This document shows, one piece after another, positions 55,056 to 64,000 of a DNA stretch of 64,000 bases (the stretch's first letter is position 1; every line of letters starts with the position of its first letter). The stretch covers positions 65,667,754 to 65,731,753 of the forward strand of contig NC_061508.1 of the NCBI RefSeq assembly GCF_022539505.1. The letters run 5' to 3'. A model generated the notes under the pieces. It saw only the letters and a list, made by a program, of their open reading frames with translations, searched no databases and had not been told where the DNA came from. Source of the stretch: Lolium rigidum (taxonomy: Eukaryota > Streptophyta > Magnoliopsida > Poales > Poaceae). A program made the translations under genes and the position numbers.

Positions 55056-55983
55056 GGTTATCCTGTGAATCGGCTCAAAGAGCCGATCCACCCATGATCC
55101 GTACGGGGTGCACGAATACTTGGTGGTCCTGCTTGATCAAGATGAAGCTAATGAGATCTACGACGATTTAGGGTTTTCACCGCATAACCGGATCATCCTA
55201 CTCCAGGTTGGGCCTTGCGGCCACGCACGGTGCTCGTAAGCCGATCCTAAACAAGGCCAAAAAACCAACATGAAGTTGATCCTAGGAACATCCCGTTTAG
55301 GACTTGCGAACGCCACCCTACGTGCCACTCGGATCCTCCCCCATTGTAAGGCCAAACTATTGCAGTATATTAAACTAATCCTTGTAGAACAAGGAGCAAT
55401 CGTAACGGATCAGATCTACTAAATAATGATCAAGCGGGTGCCGCCCCCACACCCGAGATAGGCGTGAGGGCGGCTAGATATGCAAGGGTTGCACTACGTA
55501 AGCATGCTTAAACGAAGAACAATGCTAACCCTAACACATCTAATGATAACTACGTTGCTCGCCATCAAAAGCGCTTCGATACGAGCAACGCATGAACAAC
55601 GTGGGGCTTGTGCTGCCTAGATCGCAAGATGCGATCTAGGCAGCATGTCGCTTACCTGATAGAAACCCTCGAGACGAAGGAGTTGGCGATGCGCCGAGAT
55701 TGGTTTGTTTTTGGGGTTGAACGTGAGTTGTTGTTTATTCCATAAACCCTAGGTACATATTTATAGTCCAACGGACTCTCTAATGCGGGCGTGCACCAAA
55801 CCGTGCACGAATAAGATTCTATCTCTAAACTAAGATACGATCTAATATGCTACAGATACACGGGCAATTAAGCCCCAACTTGGTAAAAAGGCCGATCCAC
55901 ATGCTTCTTCTATATATATATTTCTTCACACCCATCTTCGATCGCGGCCCACCTCTGACTTGGTCAAATTTCTGGTGATAACA
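55056..55983 (-). repeat. 5' LTR of element 2, second segment
   Basis: It continues the LTR from 48593 after the nested element 3. It has the conserved hairpin at 55611-55645 and ends GGTGATAACA at 55983, followed by the AGGGG target duplication. Confidence 0.92.
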
Positions 55984-57293
55984 AGGGGCTGGAAGGAGCA
56001 GGCCTCTTCCTCTTAGCAGGGCGCGGAGCCTCGGGAGCTTCCGCCTCTGATGCAGCTTCCGGATCCGTGTTGCCGGTGGAAGGAACCCGGAGGATAGTCC
56101 CGAGTTCACTTTCTTCAAGCGCCTCGAGCTAATGCAGAGTTCAACACTTAGATAAAAAGTTTGAATGCGAAGAGAAACAATAGACTAGAGTCAAGACGAC
56201 GTACCGCGGTTCCGGAACCATTCATGTGAATGTCTTTGTTGCACACGTGAACATGAAGTTCACGTGGGATCTTGATGAGGAGCCGGATCCTCTTGTCGAT
56301 GGCGTCGGCGGAAAGATTGTCTTTTGTGGCGCGCATTGGGTCGTCGCGCCCTGTGTATTGGAACATCAGGCGGTCCCTGTGTTGGAGCGGCTGGATCCGC
56401 TTGGTGAACCAGGAAAGGGTCAGGTCCTTCCCTGTCAGCCCCTCTTCCGTTAGCTTACAGATCCGCCTGACGGCGCGTGTGAGCTGGAGCGACTCGGAGA
56501 TTTGGGGGCAGTGCGACCATGCCGGAAGCTCGGTGGCGGGGCAGTTCTTGAACGGCGGCAGTTTTCTTTTGCTCGCAGGGTCGGAGACGTCCTTCAAGTA
56601 GAAGAAACCCCCTGACCAGTACCGCGCGGATTCGTGGCGGTCGGTGTGGGGGTAGACGCGGCCCGGGCGGATCATGAAGGTGATGGATCCGCATGTTGCT
56701 AGTTCGGTGGATTGCCGGATCCTCTCCTTCTTGACAGTAAAGTAATATTGGAATAGGGAGAGCTCGGGAGTTACCCGGAGATGGCCCTCACAGAGGGTGA
56801 CGTGATTGCTGATTGCAAGCACGCTGTTCGGAGAAATGTTATGGGGTTGGAGCCCATAGACCTTCAGGATCTCCAAGAAGAAGTCCGAAGGCGGAAATGA
56901 AAAGCCCCGCTCCACCAGTGCTTTCGTCAGCACCATCTCGTTGTCCTCCGGAGCTGGAGCTAGTTCGTTCGGAACTGACCTCCAGCTTCCGGGTTGCAGG
57001 AAGCCCTCCGCCTCGAGGTTCTTCAGCTCCATCTCAGTGGTGGTGCAGGGCCACCATTTTCCCTTGGCTTCAGAGTCTCGTTGACGAGCCTTCGATTTTT
57101 TGACGATTTCTTCCGCCTGGTGCTCCGCCTGATCCGCCCCGGAGGCTTTCTCCGGGTTAGCGGAAGTCCCTTCAGCCTCCTTGCCGGAATCCTTTGAAGG
57201 ATCCAGCCTGACTGGGACGAAGGGTGGAGGGGCGGAGGAGATTGGGGTTGCCAGGATAGGTTCAGAGGTTGGAGGCGGAATCGTTGAAGACAT
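55984..57293 (-). pseudogene. Antisense gene of element A, exons 1 and 2a: 'putative gypsy type transposon' (PF04195-like) protein, N-terminal part
   Basis: Exon 1 (57293-56205, 363 codons) starts MSSTIPPPTSEPILATP directly after an acceptor TTCTTCAG. It ends SGTA before donor GTACGT. Exon 2a (56128-55984) continues LEALEESELGTILRVPSTGN until the AGGGG target site of element 2. After a basic/Pro linker, exon 1 holds a region typical of PF04195: ALVERGFSFPPSDFFLEILK, NSVLAISNHVTLCEGHLRV, ELSLFQYYFTVKK. A Trp/Tyr-rich part follows (RYWSGGFFYLKDVSD). The family's role is unknown despite its name. Joined with the downstream exons it would total 940 codons including the stop. Family assignment is by pattern memory. 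Confidence 0.8.
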
Positions 57294-57590
57294 CTGAAGA
57301 AAAGACATTGGCGGAAACGTTCCTTAGTCGGATCCGGCGTCGTCAACCTAACGTTCATCACTACCGACTACGGCGCGAGAACGAAGCACGAGAGCTCACC
57401 GTGATGGAGTCCGCGGTGGTCGGAGTCGCCGGCGACGAGGTTTCTGCGCGGTGGCTCGCTGAAGTTAAGAACAGGACGAACACCGTGCGGCGGCGTAGCA
57501 ACTCCGGCGAAGCTCCGGCGAGATTCCGGCACGGCGGAGAGGAAGCTCGAGGCGGCGTTACGCAGAGAGGTAGAAAGGGGGGTGAATGAG
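57294..57590 (-). other. 5' UTR exon and intron of the antisense gene
   Basis: A leader exon would run from about 57590 to 57400. It ends at donor CACG|GTGAGC, and the intron's acceptor is at 57294-57295, directly before the ATG. The upstream part has no ATG on the minus strand until the donor region. Confidence 0.5.
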
Positions 57591-57608
57591 GGTTAAGGGG
57601 TCGACGGC

Positions 57609-57621
57609 GGATATTTATAGG
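57609..57621 (-). promoter_or_regulatory. TATA box of the antisense gene in element A
   Basis: On the minus strand CCTATAAATATCC is a consensus TATA box. It lies about 320 bp upstream of the start codon and 385 bp from the right LTR. Confidence 0.7.
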
Positions 57622-58004
57622 CCGGAGGGACGAGATTCGTTCTCCGCATCCTATGGTCGGAACGCAAGCGTCGCACCGTTGGATGCGTGACACGTGTCCC
57701 AAACCCTAAACGGTAAAAATGGCTAGAGAATTGGCGGAACCGTTTGAGTCTTTTAAGATTCCGGGTAATTCCGTGAAGATAAGTTGGTTCTCATTCGAAG
57801 CAGGGGGTAACCCGGAAACGTATTCAAATCGTCGATGGATGAAGTCCCGCAGAATGGGAGCATTTTCCGACTAAAAGTTGGGAAAAGAAGAAAATGAGAA
57901 GTTGGAGTTCTTCAAGTTTCTCCGCGTTACTGATATTGTCGGAGACCATGATGGATTAGCAAGGCGGAAACAGCAGGCGAAATTCGGAGAACTCTGGGGG
58001 CTAC
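57622..58004 (+). other. Region upstream of the antisense gene, with polypurine tract of element A
   Basis: No gene is seen. It would hold upstream promoter sequence of the minus-strand gene and ends in the purine-rich CTCTGGGGGCTA before the right LTR. Confidence 0.6.
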
Positions 58005-58567
58005 TGTTGTGGGTATACTTCATAGGTGTACCATCGACAGTGCCTAGATCCGGCAAGCCCGGGTGGACCACAGATGGTGATGAGGCATGTGGCCCATCGG
58101 GCGGCCCAGTTGCTGTTGATCCTAGCGGAAGATGTCCGGCCCAGGAGCAGGGGAGCCGGATCCGACCGACCTTAGGAGGAACCCGGATCCATGAAGGCCC
58201 AGTAGGAACCCGGATCCGGGACGACGTATAGAGGAAGGCGGATCCTTGACGTGTACGGCAAGACATAGTATCGTAGTTAGGCAAACCTGTAATCCGGCTA
58301 GGACTCTCCATCTAAACCCTAGATCCGTGCGCCTTTATAAGCCGGATCCTGGGCGTCCTAGAGACACAACCACAACTCATTGTAACAACGCGAAAGCGCC
58401 CAGATAATTCCAGACAAGCAGCAGTAGGCTCTGTCATCGTGCAGGTGTTCCGAAGCTGGGGGTAAATCACGTACCACCGTCCCGTGTGCACTCCGCCCTA
58501 TGGCCCCTTCTTCTTCTCCCCCTCGTGAGGATCCCTCCTCCGAGGTACCGTCGATTAGGCAACGATA
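58005..58567 (+). repeat. 3' LTR of element A (563 bp)
   Basis: It matches 25224-25784 apart from scattered substitutions and 2 bp of length. It ends GGCAACGATA. The ATG that opens gag in the left LTR is also present at about 58500. Confidence 0.92.
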
Positions 58568-58620
58568 ACAGGCTTGGACGCAACGCTTGGGAGCCCATTT
58601 GCTTGGAGAGAATAATCACC

Positions 58621-59955
58621 ACTAGTACAATACCCGTGCGTTGCTACGGATAAACACCAAATGATTGACACATGCTTATTGCAACAAAACTTCTATGATG
58701 ATATTCTTTGTTAGATACTTGTATGTTGAATAATCTAATGGTCTGCTTTATTTTTGTAATGCGGATTTATGGTTCGATGGTGCAAATCGAAGTATGATAA
58801 ACAGTGTCGGACGCGTAGACCACATCTTTCTTGCATTTCCAAATAATAGTTCATCTCTGTCAAAACAAGCTTCCACAGCAAGCAAACTCGTAAATATTTT
58901 GTCCGGACTTTACCAATCTTTACTATTAAATTGAAATAGGACGTGATGGTTGGTGACGGTAGGTCATACCGGAATCGTAAAAAAAACAGTCTATCCGTTT
59001 AGGCACGTCTCGTCCTAGAGACCACGCGATGCACGATAAGGCCATCCTTGATCAGTTGATCCCAGCGACGTAAATAGGATGGAACGACGTAATCGTTTGC
59101 AGGCCAAGAGATACCAAGCAAGGCCGATCCGACTACAATTCTAATTTGGCCACCTAGCTAGCGGACTACAAATCAAATCTGAAAAATCAATTAGTCAGGC
59201 GCGTTTGACTATTTGCAATTCAGTCGGTTCTTCTTTTCTTTATTTGTGAAGTGAAAGAGCTAATTTCCTGATTGGAGGCCCACAAGCTATCCTTTCATGA
59301 CATGATTTGGTTGCTGAGTACGGATAAAATTCGAATTGAACATACTCTTTGTGGTACCACATCGGCCATCGGTGCCAACGAATTAGACAGCGTTACAAAG
59401 GACAAAATACCAGGGTAATTAAGTTGATACGTATTTTACAAAAATGGTTCTACAATTTTCAGTTTGTGCAACGTAAAAAGGGCTTGCGACAATATAAATT
59501 CAGTCAAGAGTTCCTCCGATCAGAAAATATTGATTCTTAGGAAAACCATAGACCGATGCGGCCACGCATGTTCCTAGCCCCTAGGAAAAATCAGGTCGCA
59601 CCTTTTGTCCAACGTGAAAACGTCTTTTGCAAGGAACTGGATATTCGATCAAGCATCAACACATTGCTGAATAACTGATTGCGCATCAAGTATTGTAGGT
59701 AGCAAGTTAAGCTACAGTAATGGCAGAGAAAAGACAATCAATACAAAACATGTTTTTGTTTATCACTTACATTTAATTGAACCTTGCACTAAATGAAAAA
59801 GGCATGTGCATCGTATCGATGATGCAGAGGCCGGGCGATGCTTCATTTCAAAAAAAAAAAACTTGCATTTAATAATTAAAAAATCTAAAAACTCAGCTGA
59901 GCACATGGGGTGAAAAATTGGTTCACCCGTAGCAAAGCACGGATATTCTGCTAGT
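58621..59955. mobile_element. Possible DNA transposon with CTAGTACAATACCCGTGC-type inverted ends
   Basis: The left end ACTAGTACAATACCCGTGCG continues TTGCTACGG. The right end, reverse complemented, reads ACTAGCAGAATATCCGTGC then TTTGCTACGG, so the ends are imperfect inverted repeats of about 29 bp. No transposase motif is visible and no target duplication is clear. A GATGCAGAGGCCGGGCGATG segment followed by 11 A residues near 59820-59861 looks like a non-LTR (LINE or SINE) 3' end, so a second element may be nested inside. Confidence 0.45.
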
Positions 59956-61137
59956 CATCCTGCTGTACCAGAGAAAAAATATAGGAGACGAAAAACTCTG
60001 CAGCATGTCATGTTAGTCCATCGGTAGTACAATATGCTAAGAAACAACCAATTCAATTGTATAGATCTCCATTGTATAGACCAATATCTGATGAAGTACT
60101 TATAAAGCATCGTGAGTTTTGTACTCCACATTCCCAGGTTGGTACCAATCCGCTAATCTGGCATATGTAGCTGGCTTTTTATAAGCTTTTATAGGTCATA
60201 CATATCACTGATCAGGGAGCAAATTGATCAGGTATACAAAACCAATGAGCATGCGCTTTGGAAAATGGATCAGCCCGTCTGACCAATGTAACCAGCTCTT
60301 TTTAATGGCAGAATCATCACTCATCAGGGTGGAGGTCACGCTGTGCTTGCAGCCGGCGATTCCTGCACCTGGGACAGCACAGGGCCACACCACCATAGAT
60401 CGGCATCGGCCGACGCCCTTCCATTCCCAGTTGCGGGGCCGGCGCTGTGGTGCCGTATCCGGACGAAGTGGGGCGGCGGCGGCCAAATCAAGCATATCGC
60501 GAAGAGCAGGGAAAGACCAGGAGCAGAGCAACTTCATAGCGGAAGGTTGGCTGCTCGACGCATGCGAGCGCCCTGGCCGATGCAGGCGAACGGTCCGCGA
60601 CTGGCCGCATCGTATCCTGATGCAATGAAGTGGATTAATGAATCAAGCTCTAAACCATGGACTCGAATCAGACCACAAAGATAAATGAAACAGCAAAAAG
60701 TCAATGGGAAAATCCAGCCATCCGCACCCATCAAAACGGGAAAGAAATCCAAGAGATTTGGGAGGGGAGAGGTGGCGTTGCAGGAGTACATGGCTGCTCG
60801 TGCTGGACAAACGGATCTCGAGAACATGGCAGTGACGGCTGTGGAGCAGAGATACTTCCTTCATGCCGTCCGCTTGAGGACGAACCTCCACATCCCCCGT
60901 CCCCTTCCCGCAGCCATCGCCTCCGCCTTCCACCAGCTCTACTCTCCTCAACAGAGAAGGGGGCTTGTGGCCTCTTGCTGGCGCGGCGGAGCCCTGGGAG
61001 GCGCGGGGCAGGTGGCAGCCTAGTTGGAGAAAGAAGAGAATAGGATGCGGGAGAGAGAGGACTGTGTGTTACTTTCATAAATTATGAGGGGTATATTGCA
61101 AAACAGGCTGACGTACCACGGTTGCATTCGGACTTAA
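59956..61137. other. Intergenic sequence, no gene supported
   Basis: Open frames at 60224-60628 and 60657-61043 are present but have no recognisable motif. Overlapping frames on both strands are equally long, as expected of GC-rich non-coding DNA. Confidence 0.5.
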
Positions 61138-61139
61138 TA

Positions 61140-61263
61140 CTACCTCTGTCCATAAATAGATGTCTTAGATATGTCAAAATTTGAATGTATCTAGACACTA
61201 TTTAGTGCATAGATACATCCAAATTTTTAAAAATTCAAGACATCTATTTATGGACGGAAGGAG
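61140..61263. mobile_element. Stowaway-type MITE (124 bp)
   Basis: The left end is CTACCTCTGTCCATAAATAG and the right end is the inverted CTATTTATGGACGGAAGGAG. The ends extend through AGATGTCTT/AAGACATCT. TA lies on both sides (61138-61139 and 61264-61265). CTCCCTCCGTCC-like ends with a TA duplication define Stowaway (Tc1/mariner) elements of grasses. Confidence 0.93.
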
Positions 61264-61271
61264 TAGTAAAG

Positions 61272-61813
61272 ATACCACTAGTTGAAACCGAAAATTCTAA
61301 AATACCACTCAAAAAACCAAGCTCGCCAAAATACCACTATATTCTAGCTTTTCATTCCAAAATGACACTATGCACTAACTGAGAGTAACACCGACACAAA
61401 ACAGTAGCATCTTCAACAAAACTATGACGGTAGCGTTTCCACTAAATTTAACCAGAATTACAACATCATGTGGGTAACATTATAAGAGCAATAACAATGA
61501 ACCGCATGCGAACCAAATAGAGATTCTCTCAGGCATGGTGGAACTACACGGAGAGGGCAGCAGCTGGGAGGAGCCAGCGCTGTCGCTTCGCCCTGGTTAT
61601 CTTATTTTGGGTGAGCTCTCTCATTACGTTAGATGAGGATAATTTTGGAATTTCGCGAACACAGGCAAGTGCCTTACAGTTTGACTAACGAAAAACGTTT
61701 GACACCTGACGGTAGTGTTATTTTGGCTATGAAAACTAAGATTGTAGTGGTATTTTGGCAAGATTGGTTTTTATAGTGGTATTTTGGAACTCTCGGTTTC
61801 AATTAGTGGTATA
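61272..61813. mobile_element. Foldback DNA element with long inverted ends
   Basis: The ends ATACCACTAGTTGAAACCGA and its complement at the right (TCGGTTTCAATTAGTGGTAT) extend for about 70 bp and include two CAAAATACCACT words per end. The ends are imperfect. No coding capacity is visible. Exact limits and target duplication are not resolved. It starts 8 bp after the Stowaway MITE. Confidence 0.6.
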
Positions 61814-61887
61814 GTGAATATTCTCTCATTTGCTTGCCCCTGTCTCCGCCACCCTCCCTCCCCCCCCTCCCACACCACCCTCGGGAG

Positions 61888-62284
61888 TATGAGTCGTAGA
61901 TCATCGGCCGCCGGAAATCCACCTCCCCCAGGCGACCTAGGGTTCTCCGCCTCGTCCGCATCGCCCCTCCCGCCCGTCCGTCCTCCGCCGCCGCCAAAGG
62001 TATACCCCCTCTCGTGGCGGCGCCTCGCCGACGCCCCCCTTTCCCTTCCGTTGGCAGCCATGTTCCACCCAACAGCTACCTCTTCTAGAAATACAGCATT
62101 TTTCTCTTCCATTCTAGTATTCCCTTTTGTTGCGAGCAGTCCAATCCGGAAATTAGTTCCTCTCCAACGTGTCCAGTCTGCCGTGGATTTGTTTGCGGCG
62201 GAGCTGTACAATCAGTTTTTCCCCCTGTTAGATCTTCCTATCTGTTATATAGGCGGGCCTATTGATTTGTACTTACTGGTATAA
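61888..62284 (+). CDS. Hypothetical ORF, possible first exon
   Basis: ATG 61888 starts MSRRSSAAGNPPPPGDLGFS, Ser/Pro-rich, with a possible splice donor after PPPPPK (AAAG|GTATAC at about 62008). The unspliced frame runs to 62284 with no motif. It could be a short first exon of a lost gene or chance. I see no second exon. Confidence 0.25.
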
Positions 62285-62429
62285 CCGAGATCATTGGGCC
62301 GAATCGATTTAATTTTCGGGCGGGATATGTCTCTTAATATCACTGAACTACTATGTTCCATTATGGAGCTAACAAAATATTTGTTAGCTAATTCCAGTTC
62401 GAGAGGAGGAAACAACGCCACGGGTCGTC

Positions 62430-63175
62430 TCGCGCGAGGCGGCTCCGGCGACCCAAACCCTAGAAGAAAAAGCGGGCGATCTTCCTCCTCCGGCCGCCGC
62501 CGCCGTCGGGGTCGACGGTGGCGGCCGCGCCCGGCTGCGAAGGCAGGGGCAGAGGTGGCGCGCCCGCGGACTCCCTTCGCGCGGAGGTAGGGTCTTCCAG
62601 GGGCAGCGACGGTGGGCGGCGGGTCTGGTGGCGGTGGCTTCGGTTACGTAATCTGGATCATGGCGAGGGGCGCGATGGAGTGGTGGATCTCGGTGGGAGG
62701 AGGATGGCAGCAGCCGGCCATCCGCGTCGTGGGCGTGCGTAGCTGCTCCCCTGATGGCTGCCGACCTCCACCGGCCGGGTTGGAGGAGGAAGATGGACCG
62801 CAGTTCCTAGCCATGACGGCGGCGTGGGGCCGACCGTTCATACTTTTATGGTGGTTGTCCTAGGGGTCTTCTTTTGCGAAGATGAAGACCTCTTGGATGC
62901 CAGTCTTTCTTCATCTAGCCGGAGTGATGAGTTTCGGAAGGCTCCGACGGTGAAGGGAACATTGCATATTTTCCCGAAGTTCACATGATCGGGAGGTATT
63001 CGGTCGCGCGCACCAATGCTTTTATTCTGACCGTTTGATTCCGGAGGGAGCGGCCTGAAGCTCTGTTCTGTGTTGACATCAAGTTGACATTTTGGTCCAT
63101 GGTGAAGTCAGGAAAAGAGAATATCATGAAGGATGGATTGGGTACTAGCCAAAGGAGGTTCAAGTCTCCGCGATG
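62430..63175 (+). repeat. GC-rich unit resembling 22056-23480, possibly non-LTR derived
   Basis: The start CTCCGGCGACCCAAACCCTA and the CG-rich leader with Gly/Arg-coding frames resemble the unit at 22056. The rest turns less GC-rich and contains no RT or endonuclease motif. Confidence 0.3.
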
Positions 63176-63231
63176 TTAAGAAACTTGCTTGATGTTCCGG
63201 GCTTCGCAGCAGTGGTATGAAAGTGGGGGCG

Positions 63232-64000
63232 TGATAACGCGTGAAGCACACGTCCGTTGGGAACCCCAAGAGGAAGGTGTGATGCGTACAGCAACAAGTT
63301 TTCCCTCAGTAAGAAACCAAGGTTATCGAACCAGTAGGAGATGAAGGCCACGTGAAGGTTGTTGGTGGAGGAGTGTAGTGCGGCGCAACACCAGGGATTC
63401 CGGCGCCAACGTGGAACCTGCACAACACAATCACAATACTTTTCCCCAACTTAACAGTGAGGTTGTCAATCTCACCGGCTTGCTGAAAACAAAGTATTAA
63501 ACGTATGGTGTGGAGAATGATGTTTGCTTGTAGAAAACACCAGAGAACAGAGATTGCAGTAGATTGTATTTCAGATGTAAAAGAATGGACCGGGGTCCAC
63601 AGTTCACTAGTGGTCTCTTTCCCATAAGATAAATAGCATATTGGGTGAACAAATTACAGTTGGGCAATTGACAAATAGAGATGCACATACATATCATGAT
63701 GACTACTATGAGATTTAATCAGGGCATTACGACAAAGTACATAGACCGCTATCCAAGCATGCATCTATGCCTAAAAAGTCCACCTTCGGGTTAGCATCCG
63801 CACCCCTTCCGACATTAAGTTGCAAACAACGGACAATTGCATTAAGTATGGTGCGTAATGTAATCAACACAAATATCCTTAGACAAAGCATTGATGTTTT
63901 ATCCCTAGTAGCAACAAGCACATCCACAACCTTAGAACTTTCTCGTCACCGTCCTGCATTCAATGAAGGCATGAACCCACTATCGAGCATAAATACTCCC
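63232..64000 (-). mobile_element. LTR retrotransposon, LTR start at the window edge
   Basis: It begins TGATAACGCGTGAAGCACAC and continues with GGAACCCCAAGAGGAAGG and GAAACCAAGGTTATCGAAC. To my recollection this is a very abundant Triticeae LTR type. Minus-strand orientation is likely from similarity in layout to element B. The remaining LTR and interior lie beyond the window. Confidence 0.75.

Larger units (their letters stand above)
41947..55983 (-). mobile_element. Ty3/gypsy element 2, with RT/IN, nested in the antisense gene of element A
   Basis: The left LTR is 41947-43128. The right LTR is split into 48336-48593 and 55056-55983 by element 3. Flanks are AGGGG at 41942-41946 and 55984-55988. 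On the minus strand the order is LTR, primer site, gag N-terminus, RT, RNase H, integrase, spacer, the antisense acidic ORF on the opposite strand, polypurine tract and LTR. The central part of gag and the protease are missing, and pol has frameshifts. It belongs to the same family as elements 1 and 3. Confidence 0.92.
25224..58567 (+). mobile_element. Ty3/gypsy element A, 33.3 kb with three nested insertions
   Basis: LTRs at 25224-25784 and 58005-58567 match closely and are flanked by ACAGG (25219-25223 and 58568-58572). The primer-binding site TTGGCGCCCACCGTGGGG follows the left LTR. A polypurine stretch (CTGGGGGCTA) precedes the right LTR. The order is gag-PR, RT, RNase H, integrase (plus strand), then an intron-containing gene on the minus strand, then the LTR. 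Without elements B, 2 and 3, A would be about 12.9 kb. The right LTR ends TA where the left ends CA. gag-pol has stops and frameshifts, so the sense proteins are inactive. Confidence 0.93.

Noticed and set aside
60224..61078. Frames of 100-134 codons at 60.2-61.1 kb
   Set aside because: No recognisable domain, no consistent codon pattern, and equally long antisense frames.
1..64000. CRISPR arrays, operons, rRNA or tRNA genes
   Set aside because: No spaced direct repeats of CRISPR type and no rRNA or tRNA structure were recognised. The tandem arrays present are contiguous minisatellites.

Overview
This window reads as a grass genome, most likely a Triticeae species (wheat, Aegilops, barley or rye relative). 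The evidence is dense nested LTR retrotransposons whose LTRs and GC-rich leaders resemble abundant Triticeae repeats, a CACTA element with TTTAGTC/GACTAAA subterminal hairpins, a Stowaway MITE, and TE-borne ORFs typical of these genomes. Species and TE family names are not assigned, because that needs a repeat-library search. Only one well-supported host gene is visible.

Layout. 1-4353: remains of a CACTA DNA transposon: a frameshifted DUF4216-type transposase C-terminus, an antisense TE-associated ORF, two tandem arrays and subterminal hairpins. 4354-10625: element 1, a minus-strand Ty3/gypsy element with one LTR, an antisense acidic ORF, protease and gag but no RT or integrase. It is cut by an LTR fragment (10626-10920) and a 100-N assembly gap. 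11021-17434: a minus-strand Ty1/copia element with two unequal LTRs and a decayed polyprotein. 17435-20910: a two-exon, 178-codon host-type gene on the minus strand (tentatively JIP23-like) with TATA box and 5'UTR intron, between two copies of a promoter-like repeat. 20911-25223: intergenic sequence, a GC-rich repeat unit and a PIF/Harbinger-like DNA element with perfect TAA target duplications.

25224-58567 is one plus-strand gypsy element (element A, duplication ACAGG) inflated to 33 kb by nested insertions. Element B (31587-37986, duplication GGCGC) sits in its pol. Element 2 (41947-55983, duplication AGGGG) sits in an exon of an antisense gene carried by A. Element 3 (48594-55055, duplication GGTTA/GATTA) sits in the right LTR of element 2. 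Every level was placed from terminal sequences and target duplications seen directly.

58568-64000: short DNA-transposon units, a Stowaway MITE, a foldback element, GC-rich repeat-like sequence and the start of another LTR retrotransposon.

Two antisense genes inside gypsy elements stand out. Element A carries, opposite to gag-pol, a six-exon gene of 940 codons (stop included). It has its own TATA box, consistent splice sites and an unbroken frame once element 2 is discounted, although the sense gag-pol has decayed. Its N-terminus looks like the 'putative gypsy type transposon' domain (Pfam PF04195); coiled-coil and acidic regions follow. Elements 1, 2 and 3 each carry a different antisense unit near the 3' LTR: a single-exon Ser/Asp/Glu-rich protein with an upstream TATA-like site and a conserved 3' region.
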